DNA of 64,000 nt from Apricaphanius iberus (Eukaryota; Chordata; Actinopteri; Cyprinodontiformes; Aphaniidae): contig JAPXFQ010002742.1 of assembly GCA_028564705.1 (NCBI GenBank), positions 62,001 through 126,000 of the forward strand, given 5' to 3'. The notes below the pieces were generated by a model. It saw only the letters and a list, made by a program, of their open reading frames with translations. It was not told the DNA's origin and did not search any database. Shown one piece after another: positions 46,650 to 60,406 of this stretch (its first letter is position 1; every line of letters begins with the position of its first letter). A program made the position numbers and the translations under genes.

Positions 46650-49130
46650 TGATGAAGTTATGTTTTTTTCCAAGATAAGATGATTAAATGAGCAACTCAA
46701 AAATAAATAAAAAATATATAAATTTAAGTATCCACTCTGAGCGGATATAGTAGTCCTGTTCCTAAAACTTCCTGAGACGTTAATCTCAGCTTCCCCTCAA
46801 GGGACGTAAAAACTTTTACTTAGGAACGACTGTGAACATGTTCATTTAAAACTGTCCAACCCTTCACTGTTTGCACATTGTCAGTGCCCTATCATATCAA
46901 AACATCTGACAGATTATCCTCTTGTACAGACAAACCTTTTAAATTTTAATGCTACATTTGTCTTTTTCTTCCTGAGATGTTTTCTCTAACCCCCTGACAT
47001 CTAATTATTTTTTGCACATTTACTATTACGATGACATCAGCCAACATGAACAACAGCAAGCTTTTTAGCCATTATGTCAAAAAACTCTTTTCACCTGAAT
47101 ACCTAATCCAGCACTTCTTCAGGTGTTAAAAAACAGGGTTCACTGCTTTTATTTTGGTGTTATGTTAAAGGTAATACTGATTGTATTTTAACACTCCTGT
47201 GTTTATAGCGTCAAAAAGATAGGTTGATGCATTCCTGCTTCAACACACTCATTTTTTATGATTTCTTTCCCTCAATTTTGATCTGCATTTATAGTACCTT
47301 GGCCTAGCACACTAATCCAAGTCAATTTTAGTCAGTATAAGAGAGACCAAATGAATGCTTTGACTTCAAAGTAAGGTAGGGGGTTACACTGATTTCATTT
47401 TAAAATTCAAAGCATTTCCACAATGAAGACAACATTTATATTGTGTCCAGGAAAGTCAGCTTGAATCGTGGCCTAAAAGACGTTTGTAGTACAGACTTTA
47501 AACTGGGATGTAATGCCTCTATTATCTTGACTTGTATTGCTTACAAAAGTATGTGGAGGAAAACAATATTTAAAGAGCATCTCACCCCCAAATCAACTTT
47601 TTTGATCGTAAACTGTATTGTCTAACAGTGATTTTGTTATGTGTATTCATTGTTTTTGTCATTTTATCATTCATTTGTCTTTTATGAAAAAAAATAATTT
47701 TCTGTCTAAATCTGTATGTGTTGTGCCCTCTTCAGTTTGAATTTCAGCAGTACATTGGATTTTTAATTAGCCATCCTAATGGTGAGCCTAAAAGTCACTG
47801 GAGCCGGGAGTTATTTTCTACCTTGGTTTGCCTTACACCCTTAATCACACATTTGCTCTAGCTCAATTTAAATGATAACTAATGATCTGCATTTCATGTG
47901 TGTTTGTAATGTGATTTGTGATTTATTTGCATGTAAAAAAATTATAAAAATTATAACATATAATAAGTCCCATTTCTGACATCACATTAGCTAACATTAG
48001 CTAGCACTAGCTAACACTTGAAATCCTCGCTGAGATTTTGTAGAGCTGTCCCGCATGCTGGCTCTCACTCGACCAACTATTTCTCCCCCTGCCACTTCCA
48101 CATGACCAGATTTATAGTGGTTTTCTCCACGCTTAATGCTCCTTTCTTTGTTGTGGAAAATGGATGTGAAGCTCACAGCCATTTTCTTCTTCTTCAGTTG
48201 TAGTCCACAACTTGTTTTCACAAAATACCTAAAGTAACTTTTGCTGCCTTTCGAAAATTAGCACTTTCTCTAAATCCAAAACTTTCTCTATATCCAAAAC
48301 TTCATGAACCTGAAATGTTAAATCCATGGGACATTTCAAACATGTGCAGAAAATAACATTGTATTGTTCCTGTTACTCCATAACAGGAACAAAAGTGCAC
48401 TGCAGTTGTTGACAAGAAAGGCAGTAAAATATAATGTCTTAGGTCTATTTGCAGAACATTCATAAATTAAAAAATATATTTTTTTAAAGAGATACAGTTC
48501 TACCAGAATCAAATATTTATTATAATAACGCGGGAAACTGTTTAAAATACTTCAGAGATGTATTTTGTGTTGCATGAAATGGCATCAGAGCTTCTGTCAC
48601 TATAATATTGTTTTGAAAATTTCGGATGATATAAAATAAAGCAAATAAAGAAAAAAAAAACTTTAAGAAAGTACATTTCTAGGGAAAGAGGTAGATTTAT
48701 TTTAAAATCCTAATTTAATGACTGTATACCAGAATTAAGGAAGCTGTGGGGATGTTGTGTCTATCTTCCTGTTTATGTGTCAGAGGAGGTGCATCAGATG
48801 GTAATCGTCATTTACAGTTAAAAGTGGTCCAAGCGTTAGATCTGGAAATCTATTACAAGTAGCTCAAGCTTATTTTCTTTCAGTGTTGTCTTATATTCTT
48901 GACATTTCATTTGGCAGGCCCTTAAATAATGCACCAGGACTCTGCAAAGTTGAGCAGACTAGAGACAAAAAACATACATGAAACAACATGCATTCTCTTT
49001 TTCCCCCTTTAATAAGCATCTCCATATCCAGGAACATCCTGCAACCAGCTGTGTTTAAACTCAATCTGTGAACATGTTTTTCCACCTTGGTTCTCATTTA
49101 GGATTGTCCTATTTATAGTTCATATTGCTC
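46650..49130. other. No gene recognised; small perfect hairpin at 48364-48392
   Basis: AT-rich noncoding DNA. TTGTTCCTGTTA and TAACAGGAACAA (48364-48375 and 48381-48392) form a perfect 12 bp hairpin with a CTCCA loop. A short CTAACATTAGCTAGCA tandem lies near 47990-48018. Confidence 0.5.
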
Positions 49131-49134
49131 TGTT

Positions 49135-49620
49135 TTTGTGCATCAACACCAGATAGTGACATTCCAGACCTAAACAATCCAACTCCTCACAGCAGGACAG
49201 GAAAGAATTATATGGGATGTCATAAACAAATAGCTTGTATAGTCCAGAAACCTTTGTGGGGATTACAAACTGGACCCCCTGAGGTCAAAGGGAGAATTGC
49301 CTTCCACGGTGGTGGAAAATGAACAAGGTAACAGCCTGTGGGACTTTTAAATACTAACAACAAAGGTGTAATGGAAGAAAAAAACAACAACTGGACATTG
49401 TGATCATAGATAAACAGCAGTGGTGTTTGGTAATGTTGGAAACAGCCGCAAAAAAGAACATGAGAAAGTGGAAAAATATGTCAGCAGGGAAGGGGTAAAG
49501 AGGAATTGGTTGGTAAAGGTAAAAGTACCTTTCCATCATTGGAACACTGCAGCCAGTGTCTTCCACACTAGTGAATTTGCTGTAACACAGTCTAATGACA
49601 AACTACAGGGCCTTCCAATA
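49135..49620 (+). pseudogene. Ancient R2/R4-type LINE fragment (endonuclease region), plus strand
   Basis: Read across frames, this shows the same protein order as the fragment at 35460-36160 but is older. A degraded zinc-finger region near 49185-49235 (TGKNYMGCHKQIACIV-like) is followed by a VVENEQGNSLWDF-like block (49306-49347), then LDIVIIDKQQ (49388-49423, the PDIVVVD nuclease motif with Pro changed to Leu), then a deletion, NSRKKEHEKVEKY (49440-49480), and an IIGTLQPVSSTLVNL-like block (about 49533-49578). It therefore reaches further toward the C-terminus than the other copy. Stops and frameshifts are many. The 124-codon frame at 49420-49794 is partly this pseudogene and then noise. 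Confidence 0.7.
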
Positions 49621-49629
49621 AGAGTCACT

Positions 49630-50730
49630 ATTTGTTTCTTAATAGAGGATATGAAGGTAACTAAACAAAACAAAAATCAGTATGGATCAAGACCCATAAT
49701 AAACATGAGCCTAACCAAATTAAGCCAAACAATTCAAACAGAACACATCAGAAACTACAACACAACATTAAAGCCACAGAACCTGTTACAGTAACAGTTG
49801 TGACTTTTAAACGTCCCTTTCAGGACTGTGTCCTGATCCAGGTTGAATAACCTTGTGGCCTATTGATTTTAGTGTCCTTCTTGAAGAAAAGGGCACTAAA
49901 AGTATAAACTGTGTGGTATCTTCTAGCATTGAGTCGAGTCAACAATACTTTTTTTCAACACGGCTAGTTTACTGGATAAACGATTTGCATTCTATCAAAC
50001 ATTTGTCTGTGCTTGTCTAATACCTTGTGTTCTGTGGTTTCATTGATGCCTTTATTTTATTTTCTCCCCAATGATGTAATCACCCTGGATTACCTTATTA
50101 AAGGGGGCTACACACATGAAGTTCCCTGACCTTTTAAAAAAATGATTACATAATGTTTGTTAAAGAGTAAAAGGATGGACTTGATTTATTTCAACAGGTT
50201 TCCAAATAACCAAAGTTCAATTTGTATGACTTTATCAATATGTCTTTATGAAGAATTATCCAATAACTTGGTGAAAAGCCAGAACATCTTGGAAAAATAA
50301 CGAATCATTTAAAATCTTTGATGCAATACTGTCCTTAAAAGTCCCTTTTACTTTTTTGTTGTAGTGAATTTTGTGTTTATAAGGCCTTACAAAGAGGAAA
50401 TAAGTGTACAGTCTTTGGTAAAGATCCTGACTGGAGATGCAAGGACAACACACGTTGTAAATGTATCTAGAGGATATTACTGTGATTTGACTCCCTTGGG
50501 TGACACATGCAAGAACACCAGTTTCCGTAATAAGTTAAGAATATCAAATATATGTTTAGGAAAACTGCGAGCAACTGTCTGTGCACCTGAGATCACAATC
50601 TCTAAATAAAACTTGGGATTTGAATTCCTTAAGTTTTAATATCAGCTTAACCAACCTGAAGTTGATTGGGTCCAAAGTTACCTTTTCTATCTTCACTGCA
50701 AAACAACAATTTCCTTAGACATTTAGCACT
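49630..50730. other. No gene recognised
   Basis: AT-rich noncoding DNA. The frame at 50364-50609 has no domain. Confidence 0.45.
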
Positions 50731-50734
50731 GAAA

Positions 50735-51260
50735 TATTCAATCCTCTATTTTTTTTCACATTTTGTCACATTACACCAGCAAAGTTTAATGCGTTTTACT
50801 GGAATTGAATGAAAACAATGTAAAACGTAAATGAGAAGGGAAAGTATATTATAGTTTTTGGTTTAGTTTAGTTTGTAGTCGAGAATCAATCATTTGTAGA
50901 ACGACTTTTTGGTTCAGCTAACGGTCTTTGGTGTTTAGACTCTACCTAGTGACTGAAATGTTGGCACATTCTTCTTTGCAAAGTAGCTCAAGCTCTCTCA
51001 ACTTGGATGGAGGAAGCCTATGACCATCACTCAAGATTTGTTATAGTAAAACTACATTTAGATCTGGATTTTGAGTGGGCCACATGAGTATGCATGCATC
51101 TAAACCATTGTATAGAAACTCTGGCTCTATCATTGGATGGTAAACCTGTAATCCAGAATACGGCCTTTTGTGGCCTCTAACAGTTTTTTTAAGGCATGCC
51201 CAGTGTTTCTCCACAGTATGATATTACCACCAACATGTCTGTGAATGTTCAATGTGTTCT
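50735..51260 (+). mobile_element. Tc1-like transposon remnant A
   Basis: The order 'cacattttgtcacattac', 'attcttctttgcaaag', 'tagctcaagctctctc', 'gatctggattttgagtggg', 'tctaaaccattgtatag' and 'ttctccacagtatgatatt' follows the 5' noncoding part and antisense transposase region of a common fish Tc1-like family. It is heavily diverged, with the rest missing. Confidence 0.75.
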
Positions 51261-51349
51261 GAAGCATTAGTTTTGACATAATATACATACACATAATGTA
51301 CAACAATATAATTATATATAACACATAATGTTTACGCTATTAATATTAA

Positions 51350-51712
51350 ACTGTGTCATAAAATGTTTAAAAACTTAAACAGCGTCAATATAAACCTTTA
51401 ATTAAAATTACTGAGAATTTAAAACCATATATATATTTGTTGATAACATTACTTTCCTTTGTAATTACGGATGTAACTCAGGTCTCTTAATTTGTTTTTG
51501 TGTCGTGCAAACTTATTTTAGAAAAAAAGTGTTTGAAAGATGACTTAATTTAATTCTTAATTAAAATTAGTTCACTGTAGCATAACAAAATGGCCAGGGA
51601 GGCGCTAAAAATGCATTTTCTACATTTTGTGATAGTTATCGTTAATTATCGATATCGGTCAATATGACTATTCCCTTTATCGATATCCTCTGTTTCTATA
51701 TCATCCAACCCT
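51350..51712. mobile_element. Second copy of the hAT-like element, inverted and truncated
   Basis: The reverse complement of 51350-51712 aligns along its length with 7561 to about 7915: TAGGGTTGGATGATATAGAAA at the terminus (51712 inward), ATATCGATAAAGG, and the GGGAGGCRCT and TTAAAATTAGTTCA phrases. The right half of the element is missing. An alternative is that this is a separately deleted family member. Confidence 0.7.
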
Positions 51713-51714
51713 AA

Positions 51715-53590
51715 TTTCTACAAGTTTGCAATACTTATCACATACTTCGACAATTGTTACTTTAATCTGATGTTAGAGAATTGTAAAGACTTTTGCATGG
51801 GCCTGCCAATTGCTGAGAAGAATACTACCTTAAAACAAGCCACTGTCTTTTCCATTCCAACTGCAAATAAAAGTATGTTAATGATATTGAGATGTTTGCT
51901 ATATTGCCTCTTTATTATTTAAACAGAGATAGATGAAGACAGATTGTGACATGCCAAAGTGGCCAGAATATTTGTCGTGTTTAGAGCAGAGCACAGCTGC
52001 AGAATATTTGGTTTCTGCCTCCTGTAAATTTCCCAGCCTTGCTGCTGAGGCTATTTCTAGTTGCTGCATGCTCATGTCTCTGCGCGTACTTGACATTAGT
52101 GGTTTCATGTTGCCTATGGTTAGATCTGTGTGACTAAGTGAAATCACCCTCATCACAGATAAAAAACAGATTATAAAGACAATCAATATTTTTGTTGCTA
52201 GAGGCAAAGCATGTGGCTCGAACTAAGGCGAAACCTAAAAGGAAAAAGTAAAAGAAAAAAAAAACTTTGTAAAAATATGCTTGATTACAATCCAGGACAC
52301 AAACACACTTTAGAGGAACAATCCACTTTGGCACGTGCTGTCACCTTTACCATCTGGCTCAGCTGTGATGGTGAGCCAGACATCTGCCAACATAGAGCCT
52401 GGACCAACTTCAAGGATGTGCTGGGTGGTTTTTGCTGTTGTACCCCTCAGGGAAAATTGAGGTTAAAATCCCTCAGCAGTAGATGTAGCCAGTACCACCA
52501 CTGCCCACATGGCACCAGAAGAGCAGCTGGCTTTCCCTTTTCGTACTGTTTGTTGACACAGAGAAGCACTATGTTTTTTAACACCCTGAAAGCACAAACA
52601 AGAACAAACCTCCTGTCATTTCACAGTAAGAATATTCAATATTCAATTCAACTTCAGTCTGCTGCTGAGTCCAATCTGGAATGTGATGGTTAAATGCTTC
52701 TTTTATGCAAAAGCCAAAAGAGAACTCATTCACATCCTTCACTGCACTATTCTTACATTTCTAATCTGGCGTAAGAGGAAAGTAGTGCTTTTTTATTCTT
52801 TGGATTTATCTGGAGATTAAACGCAGCAGGAGTTTTGTAGCGGGACTCCACTACTCTCATAGCAACCAAAGGCTGGAGATAGCCACCAACTGCTCTCATT
52901 CAAATATTCAGCCTTGAGTTGTTATGTGCCGGAGATTGGCAGCACATGGCCTCTAATAGGCTTGTTCTCTGACATGTGTGAGGATAAGAGGGCTGACGAG
53001 TGGTGAACAGATGGCTTCTCTTTTCATTTGAATTGTGAGTTTTAAGTGAGGGCTCTAAATTGTTTATCTGAGCATTCCTGAAAGCTTTTAGCCAAAGGGA
53101 GAAATTGTAAAAGAATCCTCCCACTATTTCCTGCAGCTCTGTCACCAAATGTATACAGACCTCTCTGACATGTTGCTGTTTAAACACTGTATGACTGTGG
53201 TTCTGGATTAGATCCATTTAGATTTTTGAGTTGAGTGTTTCTCATATGCACTGAGTCTTTTTTTCAAATAATTAGGAAATAGGGAGATTAGAATGTCAAA
53301 AACAGAATGCTTTACATGTTTATGCTTTTTCATAATATATGTATTAATGTTCTATGTTTTCTCACCTAGTTGATGTTGACTATGCTACTCCATCTTCTAC
53401 CTATCCAATTCTTTATGCTTTCACATAAATTCCTTCCCTTCTTCCCTTTCCAGTTTATTGAGTCTTTCCTATTCACAATTCATTCTTCAGTCATTTTTAG
53501 CCTATTTTTTTTTGTGTGTTAACATTTCAAACACTTTGCGTTTTAGCCATACTTTTTTTTAACTTCTTTCATCTTTTTTTTCTAGTGTTA
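51715..53590. other. No supported gene
   Basis: Noncoding DNA. The 160-codon plus frame at 52211-52693 is the longest frame here but shows no domain and is not bounded by good splice sites. Confidence 0.4.
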
Positions 53591-53929
53591 TCTGAATATT
53601 AACCACCTAATAATCTCCTACGGTCGCCATGTTTATTTTACTTTTTCTTTAGCACTATCCGATCTGAGTCTGTACTCTTCCCCCTAGCGGGATTCTTCAG
53701 TACTACATGCAAAGCCAGTACAATATGCAATGTACTGCTTGCGTCAACGTGAGGTTAAAAAACAAGTATATTTTTCAGCCTTAGAACATCAGGAATGTCT
53801 ACTAGAATCATAATAATGTTAATTAATTTCATGTCATTCACCTGTGTCTGAAAAAAACCACAACATGATGCAGTCCATATGACAGTAAAATGGGCTATTT
53901 AAAGCACACTTTTATATTATCCATTCTTA

Positions 53930-54048
53930 TAAGATAATGTGGATATGAACGGTCTTGTATGGAAAAATAATACCGTTAAATACCGTTATAAAGATATGTA
54001 TTTTTTAAATACATTGATGTGAAAATTTTGCCATATTGCCCAGCCCTA
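53930..54048. repeat. hAT-like terminus ending CCATATTGCCCAGCCCTA
   Basis: The right end CCATATTGCCCAGCCCTA (54031-54048) is the inverted counterpart of the GGCTGGGCGA-type termini near 23545 and 31184. Adjacent text includes 'taccgttaaataccgtta'. The left end was not located. Confidence 0.55.
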
Positions 54049-54889
54049 CTGGTTGTTGTTTTTTACATTCTGTCTCTCACTGTTGAAGTGTACTGATGAT
54101 AAAAATTACAGACGTCATATTTTTAAGTGAGACAACTTGTACAATCGTTGTCTGCCAAATGGATTGTTGCCCCAATGTATGCGTGTTTGTGTGTTGGTTT
54201 ATATGTATGTCTGTAAATATTATATCAGTATTTGCAGCACTCCTGACATGACCACAGCTGACCCTACTTATATGAACTTACTTCACCTTCTCTAATTCAG
54301 CATGAGCTATCTTTTGTAATTCAGATTTCTTGCCTGAAACGTGGCTATTTTAAAATGAGAAGAGGAGCTGATCCTGGCACGATGACGATGGTGTCTTATT
54401 CACTGCTCACACGGATGTTCTCATTGCAATTCAACAGGTGCATGAATTATCACTGTGGTATAATATGGCTGGAGGATTAGAATAGGTTATGTTGAGAATA
54501 TTTAAACCCTACAACTCAAAACTTGTCTTTTTAGGATTTGGGGAGGTAAATCTCAAGCAAACACATGCAGCTTGTCTATACCAGCTTGTTAATAGTGTTG
54601 TTTTTCTCACATTTTTAGTTCTTCTCTTGTTTCAGCAAAACATCATTATTCATTACTACCATGGTTTTTCCAATATGTAAAAAAAACACTTAAACAAAAC
54701 ACCGTTTTTTTCCTTATATTTATGGTTGTAAAATTCTGTGAAATTGTTTTTAGTTTGGAATCATATACATGGCTAACTGTGAGACCTGGTTATAATTTTC
54801 ACTGATATCAATGGTACTTTGTGTTTTCTCAGATTCACATCAAACATTTTAGAGTATTTATAGAGCCTCTATATGTCATATCCCGTGTT

Positions 54890-55290
54890 GGCCGTGTAAG
54901 TGTAACGGTGTTAACAACAGTGTTATTTTTTAGGTAATGGAGTAATCTAATTATTTACTTTCTCTATCAATGGAACGCCGTTACCATTACTGGTGATGTA
55001 AAATGACACATTGCAACGTGGTTGAAAGAAGAGCAGCTGTGTCAGGCTTTCTGTCACACTTCAGCTGCAAAAAGAGAGAAGGTGTCGGTGATGATGCCGT
55101 TGCAAATACGATGATGAGCCCCAGGGTGGGCCAGCTCACTGCATGCCTTAAAGGCCGCGGTGTACTTAGTTTTAAGTTGGATATTCCATGGATATTCATG
55201 ACATTAAAGCGGTGACTACCTCCAACGTCTCACCGAGAACTGCGCTGATAGAGCGGACACATCATCGTATAACGCTCGCTCCTGAAGGCA
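54890..55290 (+). repeat. Dispersed repeat with GTAACGG/CCGTTACC motifs
   Basis: The phrases 'gtgtaacggtgttaac', 'aatggagtaatctaatta' and 'aacgccgttaccattact' are typical of a fish nonautonomous DNA element rich in GTTA/TAAC pairs. Boundaries are approximate and the 70-codon frames on both strands are incidental. Confidence 0.5.
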
Positions 55291-55294
55291 GTCG

Positions 55295-56735
55295 TTTTGG
55301 TTAGGCTTTGCTTTCTGACAATTCTCCATACATCCCAGAAAATAAATCAATACATGTGAGATCTACTAACAAAACAACCCCAAGATATTGATAAATTTTT
55401 GCTTGACTCCGGAGGAACATGACACACCGATATATATAAACAATTAAGGTATGTCATATTTAGTTTTAATAGGTAAATGTAAAATATGTGATTTTTTTTC
55501 AATAGCTTCCACTTAATGTGACCAGGTGTCACAAATTAAAATTGAAATGTCTTATTACATCCAAACAACAAGAGACAACAATTTATTTCACATCTGAGTG
55601 CATAGAATATTTGATATTATTTTTTTTGCTATAATATTTCAATAGCTTCAGGTCACATGACCACATGACACCAAAATAGTCTTAAAATGTCTTACTTAAA
55701 CCAGTTGGATACTGCTCTGTTTAATGTGTAATATTACAGATGTAGAGCTTTGCAAAACTTAATGGACAGATTTCCTTTTGTGTCTTTTTACCCACTGCTG
55801 TCTGTCTTAGTTTTGCACCTTAATAATTGTGTCTGTTTTTGTATATTTTTATTCCTCTGCATACAGCTTAATTCCTACTTAGTCAAGTTCAAATACCAAA
55901 ATGTTCTTCAAAACTAATTACTTTTCTACTTTAAGATTTTCTAACACTGCTTATATCAGCTTTAAATATATTAGCTATTCTAATGTGATTGTCTGGCACA
56001 TAGGTAAAATATACTTTAAGCATTGATTAATGAAACAATAGCACCTATTTGGCAGAAAAGAAGTTGGTTACCTTGGAGACATGCTTCTTCTTCATTGTTG
56101 AAGGTTGATTTGTGGCTTTATAATAACCTATTAATGTTCAGTAAACATTGTTTCCCATCAACTTATACTTTTTATTCAGAACTATTAATCAAGCACTCTT
56201 TTCTAAATTGTTAATTGTCTCACTTGATTTTATAGTACCGAGTATATGGTTTCCTAAATGTTGATTGTTGAGTAAAAAAATTTATTTGTATACATGTTGA
56301 AAAGGCTACAAAATTTGAACCTCAATTAGGTTAAGTGTTCTGTCAGACATGATTTATCCTTGTGATCTTTGTGTACTTAGTTATAAACAAATGCATAATA
56401 CCTCCTCCCCCAGTGCTTGGTCACAGCAATAAAACTTTCTAATAGTGAAATAATTAGCCCTTATAGCTGCAGAAACTGTTTAATGACTGCAGTAGACTTC
56501 ATTAATGCTTTGCCCTCTGGAGAAAGTGGACAGTCAAACTAATTTAAAAGTAGACCACAAACAAATACATTTACATGTGGTTCAACAACCCTCCCCCCCA
56601 CACAAACACCTCCTGCCGAGCTAACTTCACAAGCAAACACTTGTTTCTTTGTCATCAGTAAAGCCGAGTTGTATTTACCAGCTGCTCTCTCCCCACTATT
56701 TACCCATCCTTAGTAATTCGTCTTAAAATACATGT
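55295..56735. other. No gene recognised
   Basis: AT-rich noncoding DNA. Confidence 0.5.
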
Positions 56736-56739
56736 GGCA

Positions 56740-56835
56740 AGGTACACAATGAGGGCATAGGCAGGATTCGATCCCACAACTCCCAGGTGAGAGTCATGTG
56801 CGCTAACCAATCAGCCAAAGGGATATCCTTGTGGC
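56740..56835 (-). repeat. tRNA-Glu-like SINE head or tRNA pseudogene
   Basis: On the minus strand GGCTGATTGGTTAGCGCA (56798-56815) fits a tRNA D-arm/A box, CTCTCAC (about 56787-56794) resembles the CTC anticodon loop of tRNA-Glu, and GGGATCGAATCC (56763-56775) fits a B box with one mismatch. The acceptor stem does not pair well, so a functional tRNA is unlikely and a SINE head is preferred. Confidence 0.6.
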
Positions 56836-57269
56836 CAAGCAGCCAGGGCACATCATCTATCGGAGCCACACTGTCACATACAGTTACAGCCAATACCATC
56901 AGCACCTGTAAGGTCACAGATGAACCACTTGGTAATTACTTTGAAGATGCTCAAGCCTCTTTTGCATGTGTTTGCAGACTGGGCACTTCTGCAGTTGTGT
57001 GCTTTGTTGCAGTAAAATTTTATTTTCCGTTACCTTGTTACATTAGCAAAAATGGTTTCTTAAATTTTCAAAACCAAATGATTAGATAAAGTCATAACTT
57101 TTGTATCATTTTGTCCACACAAGTATCTGAGAGTATATCTGGCTGTTAAAAAATTAGCCATAGTTCACGACTGCAAACAAATCAAACTCAAGAAAGTGAT
57201 TTGAAAATGCATTTGTTTTCCAAACTATTGGTAACACATTACAATAAAATCCTTTGCAAAAGTTCCTCA

Positions 57270-57545
57270 AACAAAAACAAAAAAATACTGTTTGATTAGG
57301 ATTTAATGTGATCGATCAATATAAAGTAGTTCATAATTGTAAGGTGGGAAAAAAAGAATACATGGTATTCCAAACCTTTTACAAATAAAGATAAAAAAGA
57401 TGTCTGTGCTGAAATCACAGCTGCAATGCCTTTTGCATATTAACTCTTCCAGCTTGACACATATAGAGATGGAAATACTTGCCCTATTATTCTTTGCAAA
57501 ACAGTGCAAGCTGAGTTTGGATTTAAAGCGTCTGTGAAATACTCT
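57270..57545 (+). mobile_element. Tc1-like transposon remnant B
   Basis: The phrases 'caatataaagtagttcata', 'tccaaaccttttacaaata', 'gctgcaatgccttttgca', 'attattctttgcaaaac' and 'aaagcgtctgtgaaat' occur in the order of the same fish Tc1-like family as remnant A, with internal deletions that bring distant parts together. Confidence 0.7.
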
Positions 57546-57559
57546 TTTCATTCTCTTTT

Positions 57560-60400
57560 TTATAGGTATTTATCCAAAGCTACACTTACATGTATATATG
57601 TATAAGACTCTTGTCTGTTTCAGCACACTGTAGTCAAATATTTAGGTCGTTAGCAGGACTCTGGAAAACCTGACTGCATACTGAGGAGGATACAAGATTT
57701 TTTATTCAGCTGTGTTAGAGCATGGACACATCCAGACCACCAAGCTTAGCTTTGATCAGATTTTCACATTTTCTGCAATATAAAGTTTCCAATAAAATGC
57801 ATTTTGCTTTTTGTTTTTTGCATGACCAAATCAATGTGAAAAGGTTAATTGAATTTGACTACTTTTCTTAGAACATTGTACAGTACTTTCTTAAAACAAC
57901 ACTGATATTTTGAAGGATGTATTTGTTTAGTCCAACTAAATGAAATCACAATTGGAAGAAAAAAAACAGTCCGCACACCACTCATGCAATGCCAATGACA
58001 CTTTTCTTTGAAATACCGAATGATACACCAAAGAGTCACTATATAAAAGACACACACAAAAAAAGAAAACAAAAAAAAAACTATTTGATTCCCTCTGTTT
58101 TGAATATACTTGATTGGCGTTCCTTTGTTCGCATGTATTTTTTTCTGCTGCTTCATTTCTCCCAAGAGGGACAATATTTTTTGAAAATTTACAAACGAGA
58201 CACACTTGATCAGCCTCAGTTTTAAATACGACTCAAGGATTGTAGAGCTCAAGGTGTAGCTTTTTCTCCTGCCAGCCTTTGCAAAACACTTTTAAAGCAG
58301 TTTCTCAAAGCTTTGCTTGATCTGACCTTGGAGTTGATTTGCAGGGACATTGACTCCTGACGAGATTGACAAGCGTCTCTAAGATTTTCCACTTCCTCAC
58401 TTTAAAAGGATGAACCCAAGATTGCTTGGAAATAACCTTGTAACTCCACCAAGATCATAGCTGCAACAATTACTGCTGAAGTTTATTGCTGATGTCATAC
58501 ATCTATGAATCCCTGAATCCTAATTTAAGGAAAACTCAGCCTTCATAAACACAGGTACGCACAGATAATTTATAGCTTCCTATCTCTCTAAGCAAAACAG
58601 CTCATGTGGAAAATGCCAAATTGATTGTTACAGTACTCAAGGTGCCTGCAGGAATTTATGGTCTACCGTATAAACTGACTGTTTAATGTCATCATGACAA
58701 ATTAGGCTGGTATTTATGTTTCAATGTAAGAGTTTTAAATATGAATTCCTCTCAAATCTATCTTGATGACGTTAAATTGTAAGCACCACTTCACTTTTTC
58801 AGCTCTTACTGAGCTACATGATTAAAAACTACTGCAGAGTAAATTAAAGAAGCATTCATAGACCTCATCTCCACTATGTTGTTAGATTTCTTATGGTAGA
58901 TTTCTGTTCATCAAAGTGTTAGGGATCGAGTCAGGCAACTGCAGCGTAGTGCAGAGGATTATTCACCCAACAACAGCATAAAAAAACGATTGATTCTAAA
59001 GTGGTGTATTAAACATCCAACTTATTAGGTTAGCTTAAGCAGACCATTCAAATACAAGTTATTTCTTTGAGGGACTCCTACTGCTGCAAATGCCTAACTT
59101 ACCTGCAGCAAATATTCAGTGTTAAATATTCACCAGTTATTTAATAATGTAAGCTATGGTCTGCAACAGTAAGCGAACTCATGTTTCATAATCAGTTTCT
59201 GTTTGCTGCAGCAGGTTGTCCTCAGGTGCCCTGTTTTTCAAAACTGCCAGAAATCAATTTTTTTACCATAAAAAATGGCAAAATATTAATCACAATTAAA
59301 TTAACTGAGGTGTTATTTTGTTTCCTTAGGACATGCCAAAAAATGTTTCATTCTGTTTTAAATAAAATTGGTATCTCGAGAAGATTTTAAGAAAACATAG
59401 CAAAGACATGCTCAAACAAAACATGTTTTGTTAATTTTTATCAGATTTTCTTCCTGCTATACTCCCTCAACATGTTCTTTATTATTTAATCTGACAAGTT
59501 TTAATTGTTTGTTATCATACACAACCTAAGTAGAAAATATCAAAAGAAAAATAGGCGATAGAAACATATTTTTTGTTTTCATTTGGTGAAGTAGTTCTAC
59601 TTACGATAAACGTCATCCATCCATTATCATTCGGTCCTAAATCAAAGTTAGTTCAGTTAAATTGGTTCTAATTATTTATATAACAGAGCCCCCACACAAA
59701 AGTTATTTTAAGGCATTAAAGAAGAGTCTCATTTTGATCCAATTATAAAGAATCATATTAGGTTCAAATTTAATGAAAAATTTAATAAATTAATTTCAGT
59801 CAAATTCAGTCATATTTAGACTGAAAGCGTATACATTAGATCCAACAATTCTAAATAATACAAAATACAACATATTGCAACAAATTTCTATTGATATGAA
59901 TAACTGTTAAAAAAAATTATCTAAGCAAACCCAAGCAATTGCCTAAATCTGATTTTGCCGCAATCCCTTTTTCTTTTAACCCCCGCAGCAGAACCAGGCT
60001 TAATATGAATGGCCTTCTGCCGTCACTGGTTGGGGATTGAGACCAACACGGAAGCACTAAAGGTAACTTTTAATTTATATTGCACAATTAATAAAAAGTG
60101 TAAAATCTTATTTCCTGAGAATAAAGGAGGAGAGAAAAAATAAAAAAGTAAAAAAATTAATTTTTGTATTATAATCAGGAATATTTATATATGATTTGGT
60201 AAAAATGGGTGGTTATAACATTATACGAAATGCTTAAACACTACAAAAAGCTAGTAGATAAGTAATCATCAATAACTAGGTTTTACATGCTGTTAGAATT
60301 TAAATGTAAAATGTACTTAATTAGGTGCTTGCCACATACAACAGCATATCATAGCGATTTATATTCTTTAACACACGATCAAACCGTTTTATTATTTTTC
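57560..60400. other. No gene recognised
   Basis: Noncoding DNA. The overlapping plus and minus frames around 57845-58252 are mutual shadows. Confidence 0.45.
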
Positions 60401-60406
60401 ATTATA

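Noticed and set aside
52211..52693. 160-codon plus-strand frame as a gene
   Set aside because: No domain, no promoter or splice signals bounding it, and amino-acid usage looks random.
56740..56835. Functional tRNA-Glu gene
   Set aside because: The acceptor stem does not pair and the B box has a mismatch; treated as a SINE head or pseudogene.
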